Origin: Bacteroidales bacterium
GTDB lineage: Bacteria; Bacteroidota; Bacteroidia; Bacteroidales; Dysgonomonadaceae
Reading direction: 5' to 3'
Length of the DNA stretch: 11,439 nt
Assembly: GCA_012799155.1 (NCBI GenBank)
Contig: JAAZLV010000223.1
Coordinates: forward strand, 1-11,439
Numbering within the stretch: the first letter of the stretch is position 1; every line of letters starts with the position of its first letter. Positions 1-6,770 of this stretch are shown one piece after another. A program made the translations under genes and the position numbers. The notes beneath the pieces are model-generated. The model did not search any database. It saw nothing but the letters and a program-made list of their open reading frames with translations, and had not been told where the DNA came from.

Positions 1-54
1 CATCAGAGTGATAAGCAAGATGCTGTTTACAAATACTTTGGAACCCATATTCAT
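1..54 (-). CDS. N-terminus of an unidentified gene running off the left edge
   Basis: Reading the minus strand from an ATG at 54, the frame stays open for 18 codons to the window edge and encodes MNMGSKVFVNSILLITLM. A lysine followed by a hydrophobic stretch resembles the start of a signal peptide or a membrane segment, so an exported or membrane protein is possible. A second in-frame ATG at 48 is an alternative start. A TATCTTTG box lies about 36 bases upstream at 97-90, giving a short leader that supports a real gene start here. The spacing from the transporter gene that ends at 156 suggests a separate transcription unit. Too little is visible to name a family. Confidence 0.45.
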   Translation of the reverse strand, partial: MNMGSKVFVNSILLITLM

Positions 55-89
55 TTCAATTGATGTTGTCTCCCGAATTGGAGTGGGTT

Positions 90-97
90 CAAAGATA
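90..97 (-). promoter_or_regulatory. Bacteroidota-type -7 promoter box (TATCTTTG)
   Basis: The minus strand reads TATCTTTG, an exact match to the Bacteroidota -7 consensus TAnnTTTG. No TTTG -33 element is seen at the usual distance upstream; the sequence there is only T-rich. If used, transcription would start near base 85, about 30 bases before the ATG at 54. It sits just after the transporter gene ends and would serve the gene at the left edge. Confidence 0.45.
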
Positions 98-155
98 GAA
101 AAATTTAGTAGAAAAGATGTTATTTTTCACAAAAAGCCGGGCAGGGAGGAACTGC

Positions 156-1061
156 TTATTGGTGAATTTCCTCCGCTTTTTTCTTTTTCCAGATCTGCCA
201 GGAGTTGACAAGGTTTTGCCAGAGCACGTATAATCCCGGCCCTAGCGTGGCAAGGGGATTCAGGTAGGTTTGCGTGAGCCAGATGGCCAGTACTGTATTC
301 TTCTGACCCAGGCTCTGACCTCCGGCAACGGTACGTCCGTAGTGTCGTCCGATTTTTCTGCCGAAGAAGAACTGCGCCAGGCAGATCACCAGTGAGACAC
401 CGGCGATGACCGCTTCCAGAGTGTAGTTGCCGTCATCCTGCATTTTTACATATTGGGTAACATTGCCAATCACCACGGTGAGGGCGGCAGCCCATAAATA
501 GAAAGAGAGTATCTGTGCGGAATATATCCTCCGGTGAAGTGCCGGCGCACCCTTTCGGATGATGAACGCCACAAGAAAAGGCCCTACGAGGATGGGCATC
601 ACACTGAAGAGGATATGCCAGAATGTGGAACCAAAAGAAACAGTCTCACCCTTCTCGCCTACCAGTGAGAGAAAGATTGGTGCAACAAACGCCACAGAAA
701 GATTGCTCACAATGGAGTAGGCAGCCGTCACCGAGATACTGCCTCCCAGGATGCCGGCGACAACAGGTGCCGAGGTTGCCGTGGCAGTCAGCACGCAGAT
801 CATTGCTGCCTGGGCCAGCACTTCACTGAAAGGCCGAAGGGAGAGGTAGATCAATGCGCTACCCCCATACTGGATGGCCAACAGGATATAATGAAAGCGG
901 GTGAGCCTTATGTCTGCCCACTTCACGCGACTGTAAGTGATGAAGAGCATCAATGCCAGCAGCCAGGGGATGATGGGAGAGAGAATGGAGAGTTGACGGT
1001 GAAAGGTAATACCCAATAGCATGGCGACCGGAAGCAGGTATTTCTCGAGATGCTTCTGCAT
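156..1061 (-). CDS. BASS-family (bile acid:sodium symporter-like) transporter
   Basis: A 301-residue polytopic membrane protein with about nine or ten hydrophobic segments. It resembles the bile acid:sodium symporter superfamily, whose members import organic anions such as bile acids, pantoate or keto acids with sodium across the inner membrane. The Ala/Thr/Pro/Gly-rich stretch TATATSAPVVAGILGG (residues 92-107) fits one crossover helix of the fold. The stretch GQSLGQKNTVLAIWLTQTYL (248-267) fits the conserved late helix where the family binds sodium and substrate. The protein ends in a lysine-rich cytoplasmic tail. Its ATG lies one base after the stop of the hydrolase gene and has no Shine-Dalgarno sequence, so translation is probably coupled. 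The substrate cannot be predicted; gut bile acids should not be assumed. The family call is made from motifs and is fairly confident. Confidence 0.8.
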   Translation of the reverse strand: MQKHLEKYLLPVAMLLGITFHRQLSILSPIIPWLLALMLFITYSRVKWADIRLTRFHYILLAIQYGGSALIYLSLRPFSEVLAQAAMICVLTATATSAPVVAGILGGSISVTAAYSIVSNLSVAFVAPIFLSLVGEKGETVSFGSTFWHILFSVMPILVGPFLVAFIIRKGAPALHRRIYSAQILSFYLWAAALTVVIGNVTQYVKMQDDGNYTLEAVIAGVSLVICLAQFFFGRKIGRHYGRTVAGGQSLGQKNTVLAIWLTQTYLNPLATLGPGLYVLWQNLVNSWQIWKKKKAEEIHQ

Positions 1062-1062
1062 G

Positions 1063-1986
1063 TCAGTCGTAATAGTTTGCAGGTGTGGAGGAAGTGTCTG
1101 ATTGCCGTATCAGGTCTTTGTGGTGGATTTCGGTCATCCACTGTTTCCGGTCGAATATCAGATCATTGATAAATTGTTCAATCTCCGGAAGATATTCACT
1201 CATTGGATATTCGGACACCTCGTGTCCCACATCTTTGATGCTATAAAAGGTGAATGGATAACGTTCCTGCCTGAACCGTTTCACCAGTTGCCGGCTGCCG
1301 TACATGCCCAGGTGGAACAGTCCGGTTTTGTTGTAAGGCACCAGCCTGTCGGCAGTACCATGAAAAAAGAGGGTGGGGGCGGGTGCTTTTTTGTATGTCG
1401 GCAGTCCTTCTTTGCTAAATATCCCACCGGCAAAGGAGATGACGCCGGCATAACGGAACGACTCCGGTAAATCATTCGCCAGTGGTTGGCTGTTTTGTTT
1501 CAAATAGTCAGCCTGGAGCACTGTGATGGCACCGGCACTAGATCCACTGATGATGAAGAGCGAGGGATCGATCTGCAGCTCATCGGCATGCTCCAGCAGG
1601 TAAGCGGTAGCTGAGAAAAGATCTTCTACCGCGAGGTGGATAGCGTTGAGCAATGGTTTAAAGTTGAGCATGCCGGGCGCCTTTTCTCCTTTCATACCCA
1701 GGCGGTAATCAATGGCAGCCACTGTGAAGCCCTTTTCTGCGAAATAATTGTAGTACGGGAGGTAAAGGTCTGCATCCCGTTCTCCCTCCTTGAAGCCCCC
1801 ACCGAAAACAAAAATCAGGCAGGGCTGGGGCAGGATGGAGGCGGAGTCGCTACGGTAAAGATCCATCTTCAGCTCTACTCCCTCATTTACGGCGAAGAGA
1901 CGGGTCTCCTTCTCCACGGTGGCTGCAGTGACAGCCACAGCTGTCAACAGGAGGAGGAAGAGTGGGAGAATTCTTTTGAGCAACAT
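1063..1986 (-). CDS. Exported alpha/beta hydrolase (esterase/lipase-like)
   Basis: A 307-residue protein with an N-terminal signal peptide (basic MLLKR, hydrophobic core to about residue 20, cleavage probably after Ala21 or Ala22), so it acts in the periplasm or outside. The alpha/beta-hydrolase fold is indicated by an oxyanion-hole segment FVFGGGF (59-65, with Phe where many esterases have His), the nucleophile elbow GSSAG (Ser150), a candidate acid Asp213 in HGTADRLVP and the catalytic His255 in DVGHE. This layout matches the carboxylesterase/acetyl-esterase type that cleaves ester bonds. There is no T9SS C-terminal sorting domain, so periplasmic location is likelier than surface secretion. 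The start codon overlaps the gmk stop as TAATG, which implies translational coupling and fixes the start. Together with the downstream transporter it may release and take up an organic acid. Substrate unknown. Confidence 0.85.
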   Translation of the reverse strand: MLLKRILPLFLLLLTAVAVTAATVEKETRLFAVNEGVELKMDLYRSDSASILPQPCLIFVFGGGFKEGERDADLYLPYYNYFAEKGFTVAAIDYRLGMKGEKAPGMLNFKPLLNAIHLAVEDLFSATAYLLEHADELQIDPSLFIISGSSAGAITVLQADYLKQNSQPLANDLPESFRYAGVISFAGGIFSKEGLPTYKKAPAPTLFFHGTADRLVPYNKTGLFHLGMYGSRQLVKRFRQERYPFTFYSIKDVGHEVSEYPMSEYLPEIEQFINDLIFDRKQWMTEIHHKDLIRQSDTSSTPANYYD

Positions 1987-2552
1987 TATTTCTGTTTGAT
2001 AAAATCGGTAACCAAATTCAATATTTCAGTTTTGGCCCTGTCGTAGTCGTCGTTACAGACCGTTACGTCAAATTGAGGGGCGAAGCTCATCTCATATTCA
2101 GCTTTGGCAAGTCTGTTTTCAATCACTTCCGGGGAATCTGTTCCTCTTTTCTCAAGCCGTTCACGCAGCACCTCCACGGAGGGGGGCATGATGAAGATGC
2201 TAAGAGCTTGATCACCATAGATTTTCTTAATGTTGACCCCACCTACACAATCCACATCGAAGACCACATTGCTGCCTTCAGCCAGCATCCGGTCCACTTC
2301 ATTCTTGAGGGTTCCATAGAATTTGTCAGTGTATACCTCTTCATATTCCAGGAAGTCGTTGTGCGAAATACGCTTGCGGAATTCGGCGGGTGTTAGGAAA
2401 AAATATTCTTTCCCATCTTTTTCTTCTCCCCGGGGTGCTCGACTGGTGGCCGAGATTGAAAAGCGGAGGTTCAGTCCTTGTGAAAGCAGGTAGCGTACCA
2501 GTGTCGATTTTCCGGCTCCTGAGGGTGCTGAGAATATGATCAGTTTAGCCAT
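1986..2552 (-). CDS. gmk: Guanylate kinase
   Basis: Guanylate kinase transfers phosphate from ATP to GMP to make GDP in the cytoplasm, an essential step for GTP and dGTP supply. The 188-residue protein has the P-loop SAPSGAGKST (8-17, Lys15), the GMP-binding segment SATSRAPRGEE (34-44) with Arg38 and Arg41, the YGT motif at 79-81, the FDVDCVGG strand-loop (98-105) corresponding to the family's DIDxQG, and the lid arginines around RGTDSPEVIENRL (136-148). Length is normal for the family. The ATG at 2552 is chosen because MAKLIIFSAPSGAGKS is a normal start; an in-frame TTG at 2591 would add 13 atypical residues. It lies 44 bases after yicC and overlaps the hydrolase start, so it is in the middle of an operon. 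No Shine-Dalgarno is evident. Confidence 0.97.
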   Translation of the reverse strand: MAKLIIFSAPSGAGKSTLVRYLLSQGLNLRFSISATSRAPRGEEKDGKEYFFLTPAEFRKRISHNDFLEYEEVYTDKFYGTLKNEVDRMLAEGSNVVFDVDCVGGVNIKKIYGDQALSIFIMPPSVEVLRERLEKRGTDSPEVIENRLAKAEYEMSFAPQFDVTVCNDDYDRAKTEILNLVTDFIKQK

Positions 2553-2596
2553 TGCAGATGTTTTTTTGTGACAAAAGTGCAAGAGAGACAACTCAA

Positions 2597-3469
2597 TTAC
2601 AATACGTTCAAAATCTGTTCCTTGATCTGTTCCAGTTCATCTTTCATCTGTACCACGATGCGCTGCATACCCGACTGGTTCGATTTGGAACCGAGGGTGT
2701 TGATCTCGCGACCAATCTCCTGGGCGATGAACCCTAGTTTCTTACCTTGTGAACTGTTGTCGCGAAGTGTTTCCGTGAAGTAATCGAGGTGATGGGCAAG
2801 CCTTGTTTTTTCTTCATTCACATCAAGCTTTTCCAGGTAATAAATCATCTCCTGCTCAAGGCGGTTCTTATCCACTTCAATTCCCTCCAGGCTGCTCAGT
2901 GATTCGTAAAGCCTGCTTTTGATTTTTTCTGTGCGTTCTGCTTCGAAGGGCTCTACGGCTGCCAATAACGAACGAATGGCTTCAATCTTACCGCTCAGCA
3001 CCTGTTGTAACATCTCCCCTTCTTGTTGGCGGAAACGAATCAATTCTTCCAGGGCCTCACTGATTGCTACTTCTATGCTGTTCCACTCCTCTTCACTAAG
3101 TGTTTCGTTCTCCTGCCTCATCACATCCGGTAAACGAAGCAATACCGGAAACCAGTCGGCTGGTGTTGCTATACCCATCTCCGTTGCCAGAGAACTGAGT
3201 TCACGGTGATATTGTTGCAGTATGATGGGATCGATCTTAGATGAGACATCCCGATTGAGCAGATCCACATTCATTGTCAGGTCCACCTTTCCTCGTTCCA
3301 GGCGGCGAGAGAGCATGTTGCGCAGAATCAGCTCCTTTTCCCTGTAAATGGAAGGGATGCGGGCTGAGAGATCAAACTGCTTGCTGTTGAGCGATCTTAT
3401 TTCAACTGTGATTCTTTTATTTGGAAGCTCGGCAACGGCCTTGCCATACCCGGTCATTGAGTGTATCAT
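2597..3469 (-). CDS. yicC: YicC family endoribonuclease
   Basis: A 290-residue protein close in length to E. coli YicC (about 287). It starts with the hallmark MIHSMTGYGKA, has a YicC-like N-terminal domain over roughly residues 1-155 and the DUF1732 C-terminal domain over about 205-290, with LGFIAQEIGREINTLGSKSN near 249-268 and a charged helix to the end. The middle is Glu/Leu/Arg-rich and probably helical. YicC proteins are metal-dependent endoribonucleases implicated in RNA turnover in E. coli; the role in Bacteroidota is inferred. The ATG at 3469 is preferred over in-frame ATGs at 3508 and 3520 because of the conserved N-terminus and the AGAGGA sequence just upstream. Adjacency to gmk is a common bacterial arrangement. 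It is the first gene of the yicC-gmk-hydrolase-transporter unit. Confidence 0.94.
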   Translation of the reverse strand: MIHSMTGYGKAVAELPNKRITVEIRSLNSKQFDLSARIPSIYREKELILRNMLSRRLERGKVDLTMNVDLLNRDVSSKIDPIILQQYHRELSSLATEMGIATPADWFPVLLRLPDVMRQENETLSEEEWNSIEVAISEALEELIRFRQQEGEMLQQVLSGKIEAIRSLLAAVEPFEAERTEKIKSRLYESLSSLEGIEVDKNRLEQEMIYYLEKLDVNEEKTRLAHHLDYFTETLRDNSSQGKKLGFIAQEIGREINTLGSKSNQSGMQRIVVQMKDELEQIKEQILNVL

Positions 3470-3472
3470 TGT

Positions 3473-3478
3473 TCCTCT
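3473..3478 (-). promoter_or_regulatory. Ribosome binding site of yicC (AGAGGA)
   Basis: The minus strand reads AAAAGAGGAACA directly before the ATG at 3469. This is one of few recognisable Shine-Dalgarno sequences in the window, with a short spacing of about 3-4 bases, and it supports 3469 rather than the upstream in-frame ATGs as the start. Confidence 0.55.
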
Positions 3479-3562
3479 TTTCAATAAATTTAGACTATTT
3501 CTTGCCATGGCATAGTGCAAGCATGCTTGACTCTGCTCATTGGCTTAACGAAATAGATTCTA

Positions 3563-3570
3563 CAAAGGTA
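3563..3570 (-). promoter_or_regulatory. Putative -7 promoter box for the yicC operon (TACCTTTG)
   Basis: The minus strand carries TACCTTTG, an exact TAnnTTTG match, in the 132-base gap between the phosphatidyltransferase and yicC. Transcription would start near 3556, giving a leader of about 87 bases. No TTTG occurs at the normal -33 distance; a TTTTG at 3586-3582 is too close. That TTTTG is half of a perfect inverted repeat TTTTGACAAAA (3576-3586), which abuts the -7 box and could be an operator, though this is speculative. Confidence 0.5.
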
Positions 3571-3601
3571 ACAATTTTTGACAAAATGATAGCCGGGGAG
3601 G

Positions 3602-4327
3602 TCAGGCATTCTCCTTGTGTGTCGTCTGTTTTTCCTTCTCTTTAGCCAGTCGGTCTTCTCTGTCGCGTGCATCTGCCATGATTAGCAGCTTCCGTGTCTC
3701 AGCAAAATTGGAGATCAGGATAAAGAGACAGGCAGCAGTAGCCAAGTACTGGATTGACCCGGGCAGGAAGACCTCCACAGTAATAAAGGTAGCCAGCAAG
3801 AGTCGTACCTCTGTAGGGCCAAAGATACCGGAATCGATGGAATATTGTCCCCCAATCTTGTAGCGCAATTGGGCGGTGATCATTTCCCACCCGTAGAGGA
3901 CGACAAACATAAATCCCGCATATTTCCAGGCCCCCGGTGCGTAAATGCTGAATCCAAGCCCTATGAGGATGGTGCCGATCCAGTCGACAGTCACATCAAG
4001 GGAGAATCCGTACCATTTGCGGGGGGTACCACGATAATAAGCGAGCCTTCCGTCGAGGGAGTCACCAAACCAGTTGATAAAGAATCCGAGTAGTGATAAC
4101 AAGAGCCAGTAGCGGCTCATGTAAGCACCCATCACAAAGCTTGCAGCCACCATTAGGTTGCCGAATGAGCCGATGGCTGTGAGCCCGTCGGAAGAGATCC
4201 AGGAGGGAATTTTTTGCACCAGATAGGCAATGGATTTTTGTTCCCACGCACGGAGGATGTTGGTCCTTTGGCGATCCGTGGCAATCAGTCTGAGCGACTT
4301 TGCCATGTTTGTTTTAGATTTATTCAT
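3602..4327 (-). CDS. CDP-alcohol phosphatidyltransferase family membrane protein
   Basis: A 241-residue integral membrane enzyme of the family that joins a CDP-activated alcohol or diacylglycerol to a second alcohol during phospholipid or lipid headgroup synthesis at the inner membrane. The family signature is visible, counting from the ATG at 4327: Asp89-x2-Asp92-Gly93-x2-Ala96-Tyr97-x9-Gly107-x3-Asp111-x3-Asp115. All four metal-binding aspartates are present, but the Arg that normally follows Ala is Tyr. Hydrophobic segments flank and follow the motif (about 56-85, 117-148, 175-208), and the C-terminus is a charged tail rich in Lys and Glu. The ATG at 4327 is preferred over a GTG at 4336; an ATG at 4306 is also possible, and none has a good Shine-Dalgarno. 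It appears monocistronic, with its own promoter box and a hairpin upstream. The substrate pair is not predictable. Confidence 0.85.
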   Translation of the reverse strand: MNKSKTNMAKSLRLIATDRQRTNILRAWEQKSIAYLVQKIPSWISSDGLTAIGSFGNLMVAASFVMGAYMSRYWLLLSLLGFFINWFGDSLDGRLAYYRGTPRKWYGFSLDVTVDWIGTILIGLGFSIYAPGAWKYAGFMFVVLYGWEMITAQLRYKIGGQYSIDSGIFGPTEVRLLLATFITVEVFLPGSIQYLATAACLFILISNFAETRKLLIMADARDREDRLAKEKEKQTTHKENA

Positions 4328-4362
4328 CTCCGTCACTTTTATGTGATTTTTCTATCCTCTTA

Positions 4363-4370
4363 CAAATGTA
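4363..4370 (-). promoter_or_regulatory. Putative -7 promoter box for the phosphatidyltransferase gene (TACATTTG)
   Basis: The minus strand reads TACATTTG, an exact match to TAnnTTTG. Twenty bases further upstream is TTCG (4394-4391), one mismatch from the -33 element TTTG. Transcription would begin near 4357, about 30 bases before the ATG at 4327. It lies downstream of the hairpin after rprY, consistent with a separate transcription unit. Confidence 0.5.
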
Positions 4371-4441
4371 GCCATTAAATTTATATGTTACGAATATGTT
4401 ACCCAAAAAAACCTAAGCTGTTTTTATATCCACAATAGAGA

Positions 4442-4467
4442 GAGCCGCCTTCCAAAGAAGACGGCTC
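4442..4467 (-). terminator. Hairpin after rprY, possible terminator
   Basis: The minus strand has arms GAGCCGTCTT and AAGGCGGCTC around a six-base loop CTTTGG. The ten-base stem is complete if one U-G wobble is allowed; on the plus strand the same position is a C/A mismatch, so the structure favours the minus-strand transcript. It starts 25 bases after the rprY stop. No U-tract follows immediately; a T-rich stretch comes about 13 bases later and a T7 run beyond that. It may be a weak terminator or a 3'-end stabilising hairpin of the rprXY mRNA. Confidence 0.6.
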
Positions 4468-4492
4468 CATATAAAGAATGAACATTGTGTTC

Positions 4493-5209
4493 TTACTGTT
4501 CGCTGTTCTCAACTTCTTCGGTGGGGACAATCAACTTGTAGCCTTTCCCATGGATGTTGATAATCTCAATGTTGGGTTCCGGTTTAAGGAGTTTGCGCAG
4601 TTTGGTGATATAGACATCCATGCTGCGGGCATTGAAATATGTGTCCTCCTCCCAGATCTGTTTCAGTGCATGGTTGCGTTCAAGGATGTCGTTTGCATGA
4701 GCACACAGCAATGAAAGTAGCTCCGACTCCTTGGTGGTGAGTTTTGTCTGTGTTTCATCGATAGTGAGTATCTGCTTTTGCGTGTCGAACGACATGTTGC
4801 CAAAGTTGTATACCTGCTGTTCCCTGCTTTTCTTTCCCTTTACACGGCGAATGATAGCTTCGATGCGCAGCACCAGCTCTTCCATACTGAATGGCTTGGT
4901 GATGTAATCATCGGCACCGGCCTTGAAACCTTCCAGCACATCTTCTTTCATGTTCTTGGCTGTGAGGAATATAACAGGTATCTCGGTGTTGATGGTTCTA
5001 ATCTCTTTTACAAGTGTGACACCATCTTTCTTGGGCATCATCACGTCCACAATGCAAAGATCATACTTGGTCTTCACAAACCCTTTGAAACCGGCTTCCC
5101 CGTCGGGGAACAGGTCGGTGTCAAAGCCTTTGGCCTGAAGATATTCCCTGAGCAGCATGCCCAGATTCTCGTCATCTTCACATAAAAAAATTTTTAATTT
5201 CTCTTCCAT
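4493..5209 (-). CDS. rprY: RprY-like OmpR/PhoB-family response regulator
   Basis: A 238-residue two-domain transcription regulator. The receiver domain (about 5-122) has the acidic pair Glu11/Asp12, the phosphoacceptor Asp55 in IVDVMMP, Thr83 in FLTAK and Lys105 in YITKPF. The winged-helix DNA-binding domain of the OmpR/PhoB type covers about 130-228, ending in IINIHGKGYKLIVP. Sequence style, length and partner match RprY, described in Bacteroides fragilis with the kinase RprX; Porphyromonas gingivalis has RprY as an orphan regulator. It should be phosphorylated by the kinase encoded immediately upstream and bind target promoters. The start ATG is one base after the rprX stop (TGATATG), so translation is coupled, and there is no Shine-Dalgarno. 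Identity as RprY is from recall of the family and fairly confident. Confidence 0.9.
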   Translation of the reverse strand: MEEKLKIFLCEDDENLGMLLREYLQAKGFDTDLFPDGEAGFKGFVKTKYDLCIVDVMMPKKDGVTLVKEIRTINTEIPVIFLTAKNMKEDVLEGFKAGADDYITKPFSMEELVLRIEAIIRRVKGKKSREQQVYNFGNMSFDTQKQILTIDETQTKLTTKESELLSLLCAHANDILERNHALKQIWEEDTYFNARSMDVYITKLRKLLKPEPNIEIINIHGKGYKLIVPTEEVENSEQ

Positions 5210-5210
5210 A

Positions 5211-6770
5211 TCAATTTTCTGTTATTACGGGTAAACTAATGATAAATTTGGTTCCTTTTCCCAATTCACTCTCGGCACGAATGGTGCCGTTCACGTCGGT
5301 TACAATCTTCTTCACGTATGCCAAGCCCAGCCCGAATCCTTTTACATCGTGGCGGTTGCCTGTCGGTACGCGGTAAAAACGTTCAAAAACTTTCTTTGCA
5401 TCTTCCTTCCTCATGCCGATGCCATTGTCCTCGATGGTGATGATCAGCTTGTTGCTTTCATTTCGTGTGCGAATCATCAACTCAGGCGGGACTTCTTTCC
5501 TGCGGTACTTCAGTGCATTGTCCAGAATGTTGAACAGCACGTTCGTGAAGTGCATCTCGTCAACTTTGATAGTTGAATCTTCAGCTTTTAAGTCAATGTC
5601 TAATTTGCCCTCCAACTTCTCCACTTTCAGAGCGTGTGTATTAGCTACTGAAACCACCAGATCATTGGCATCCATCTCCTTCATCTTTAATGTCGTCTTT
5701 TGCTTGTCGAAGAGAGACATTTGCAGTACCTTCTCCACCTGGAAACTCAGTCGTTTGGTTTCATCGTGAATCACACCGGTCACATGTCGGAACACCTCAG
5801 GCGATTTCAATATCGACTCATCTTTCAGCATCTGTGAAGCCAGGGAGATGGTGGAGACGGGTGTCTTCAGCTCATGCGTCATGTTGTTGATGAAATCATT
5901 CTTCATCTCAGATAATCGCTTTTGTCTGAACAGAGAGACCACGGTGAAGATAAAGGTAATCAGCAGGATGAAAGTGAATATCAATGACGGGATGAAGAAG
6001 TTCAGTTCACTGTACACATAGTTCCTTTTGGTTGGGAAATAAACCCTCAACTGATTCAACTTCGCCGACGGATCATTGGGAAAGAGTATCTGTGTGTAGA
6101 TCGCATCCTTCTGTTTTGTCGAGAAGCCTCGTGTGGCGTGTACTACTTCATTGTTGTAGTTCACCACCTGGAAGCTGAAAGGTTCATTCAGACCGTTGTA
6201 GGAAAGTTCGTATCGGATGTACTGATCGACCTTGTCAAAATCGATTCTTTCTTCGATCGGTTCATTGCTCGACCTGCTCAGTATCTTGTAGATCACCTCA
6301 TAGAGCAACGATCGTTCATGCAGGTAGCGTTTTGAAAGCGATTGTTGCATGTCAAACTGTGTCTTTGAGATGGTACTGGTACCTTGGTTTGGTGATAGCA
6401 ATGCCCTCTCACGCTCCGTTTTAGGCAAAAGCGACTGATCGGTGACACTCAGGTTGATTCTTGACTTGCTTCCATCAGGATGAGTGATGACTGTTGTAGA
6501 TTGTTCACTGATTATTTCCTGTGATCTCTGTGACTGATTGTATTGGGAATATCTATTTTCCGATTCAATCATGTCTTGTTCCAGATAATCGCGTGTCTGA
6601 TCCAGTTCCAGATCTCTCATCACATTGTACAGGCTGCGGTTCACCTGTTCGTCGAACTGTTGTGTCCGGATTGCCAGGCTTGTCCTCATGTACCTCACCT
6701 GGAGAAACAGCAGTGCGAAAAAAGCCGTGAACATCACAATGGCAAGCAACCAGATAGTTGATTTTTTCAT
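5211..6770 (-). CDS. rprX: RprX-like membrane sensor histidine kinase
   Basis: A 519-residue inner-membrane histidine kinase. TM1 is at about 5-24, followed by a periplasmic region to about 255 and TM2 at about 258-281. The HisKA domain begins soon after TM2 and holds His299 in MTHELKTP. The ATP-binding domain has the N-box NILDN (Asn414, Asn418), DNGIG (448-452) and GFGLGL (478-483). All catalytic motifs are intact. The TM2-to-HisKA linker is too short for a HAMP domain. The periplasmic part is long, polar and rich in Ser, Gln and Arg near 70-135, with no sensor fold that I recognise. Architecture and partner fit RprX of Bacteroides fragilis, which affected OmpF and tetracycline resistance when expressed in E. 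coli; the native signal is unclear. An in-frame TAG two codons before the ATG at 6770 rules out a longer start. Confidence 0.9.
   Translation of the reverse strand: MKKSTIWLLAIVMFTAFFALLFLQVRYMRTSLAIRTQQFDEQVNRSLYNVMRDLELDQTRDYLEQDMIESENRYSQYNQSQRSQEIISEQSTTVITHPDGSKSRINLSVTDQSLLPKTERERALLSPNQGTSTISKTQFDMQQSLSKRYLHERSLLYEVIYKILSRSSNEPIEERIDFDKVDQYIRYELSYNGLNEPFSFQVVNYNNEVVHATRGFSTKQKDAIYTQILFPNDPSAKLNQLRVYFPTKRNYVYSELNFFIPSLIFTFILLITFIFTVVSLFRQKRLSEMKNDFINNMTHELKTPVSTISLASQMLKDESILKSPEVFRHVTGVIHDETKRLSFQVEKVLQMSLFDKQKTTLKMKEMDANDLVVSVANTHALKVEKLEGKLDIDLKAEDSTIKVDEMHFTNVLFNILDNALKYRRKEVPPELMIRTRNESNKLIITIEDNGIGMRKEDAKKVFERFYRVPTGNRHDVKGFGLGLAYVKKIVTDVNGTIRAESELGKGTKFIISLPVITEN

Noticed and set aside
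98..155. A terminator after the BASS transporter gene
   Set aside because: The minus strand has a T5 run after GCCCGGC, but this is too small a palindrome to form a stem with a loop, and no other stem precedes the T run.
2553..2591. Longer gmk start at the TTG at 2591
   Set aside because: It would add 13 residues with no resemblance to guanylate kinases before a normal MAKLIIFSAPSGAGKS start, and TTG is a poor start codon.
3470..3520. Upstream in-frame ATGs for yicC
   Set aside because: The family begins at or next to MIHSMTGYGKA, and AGAGGA lies just before that Met.
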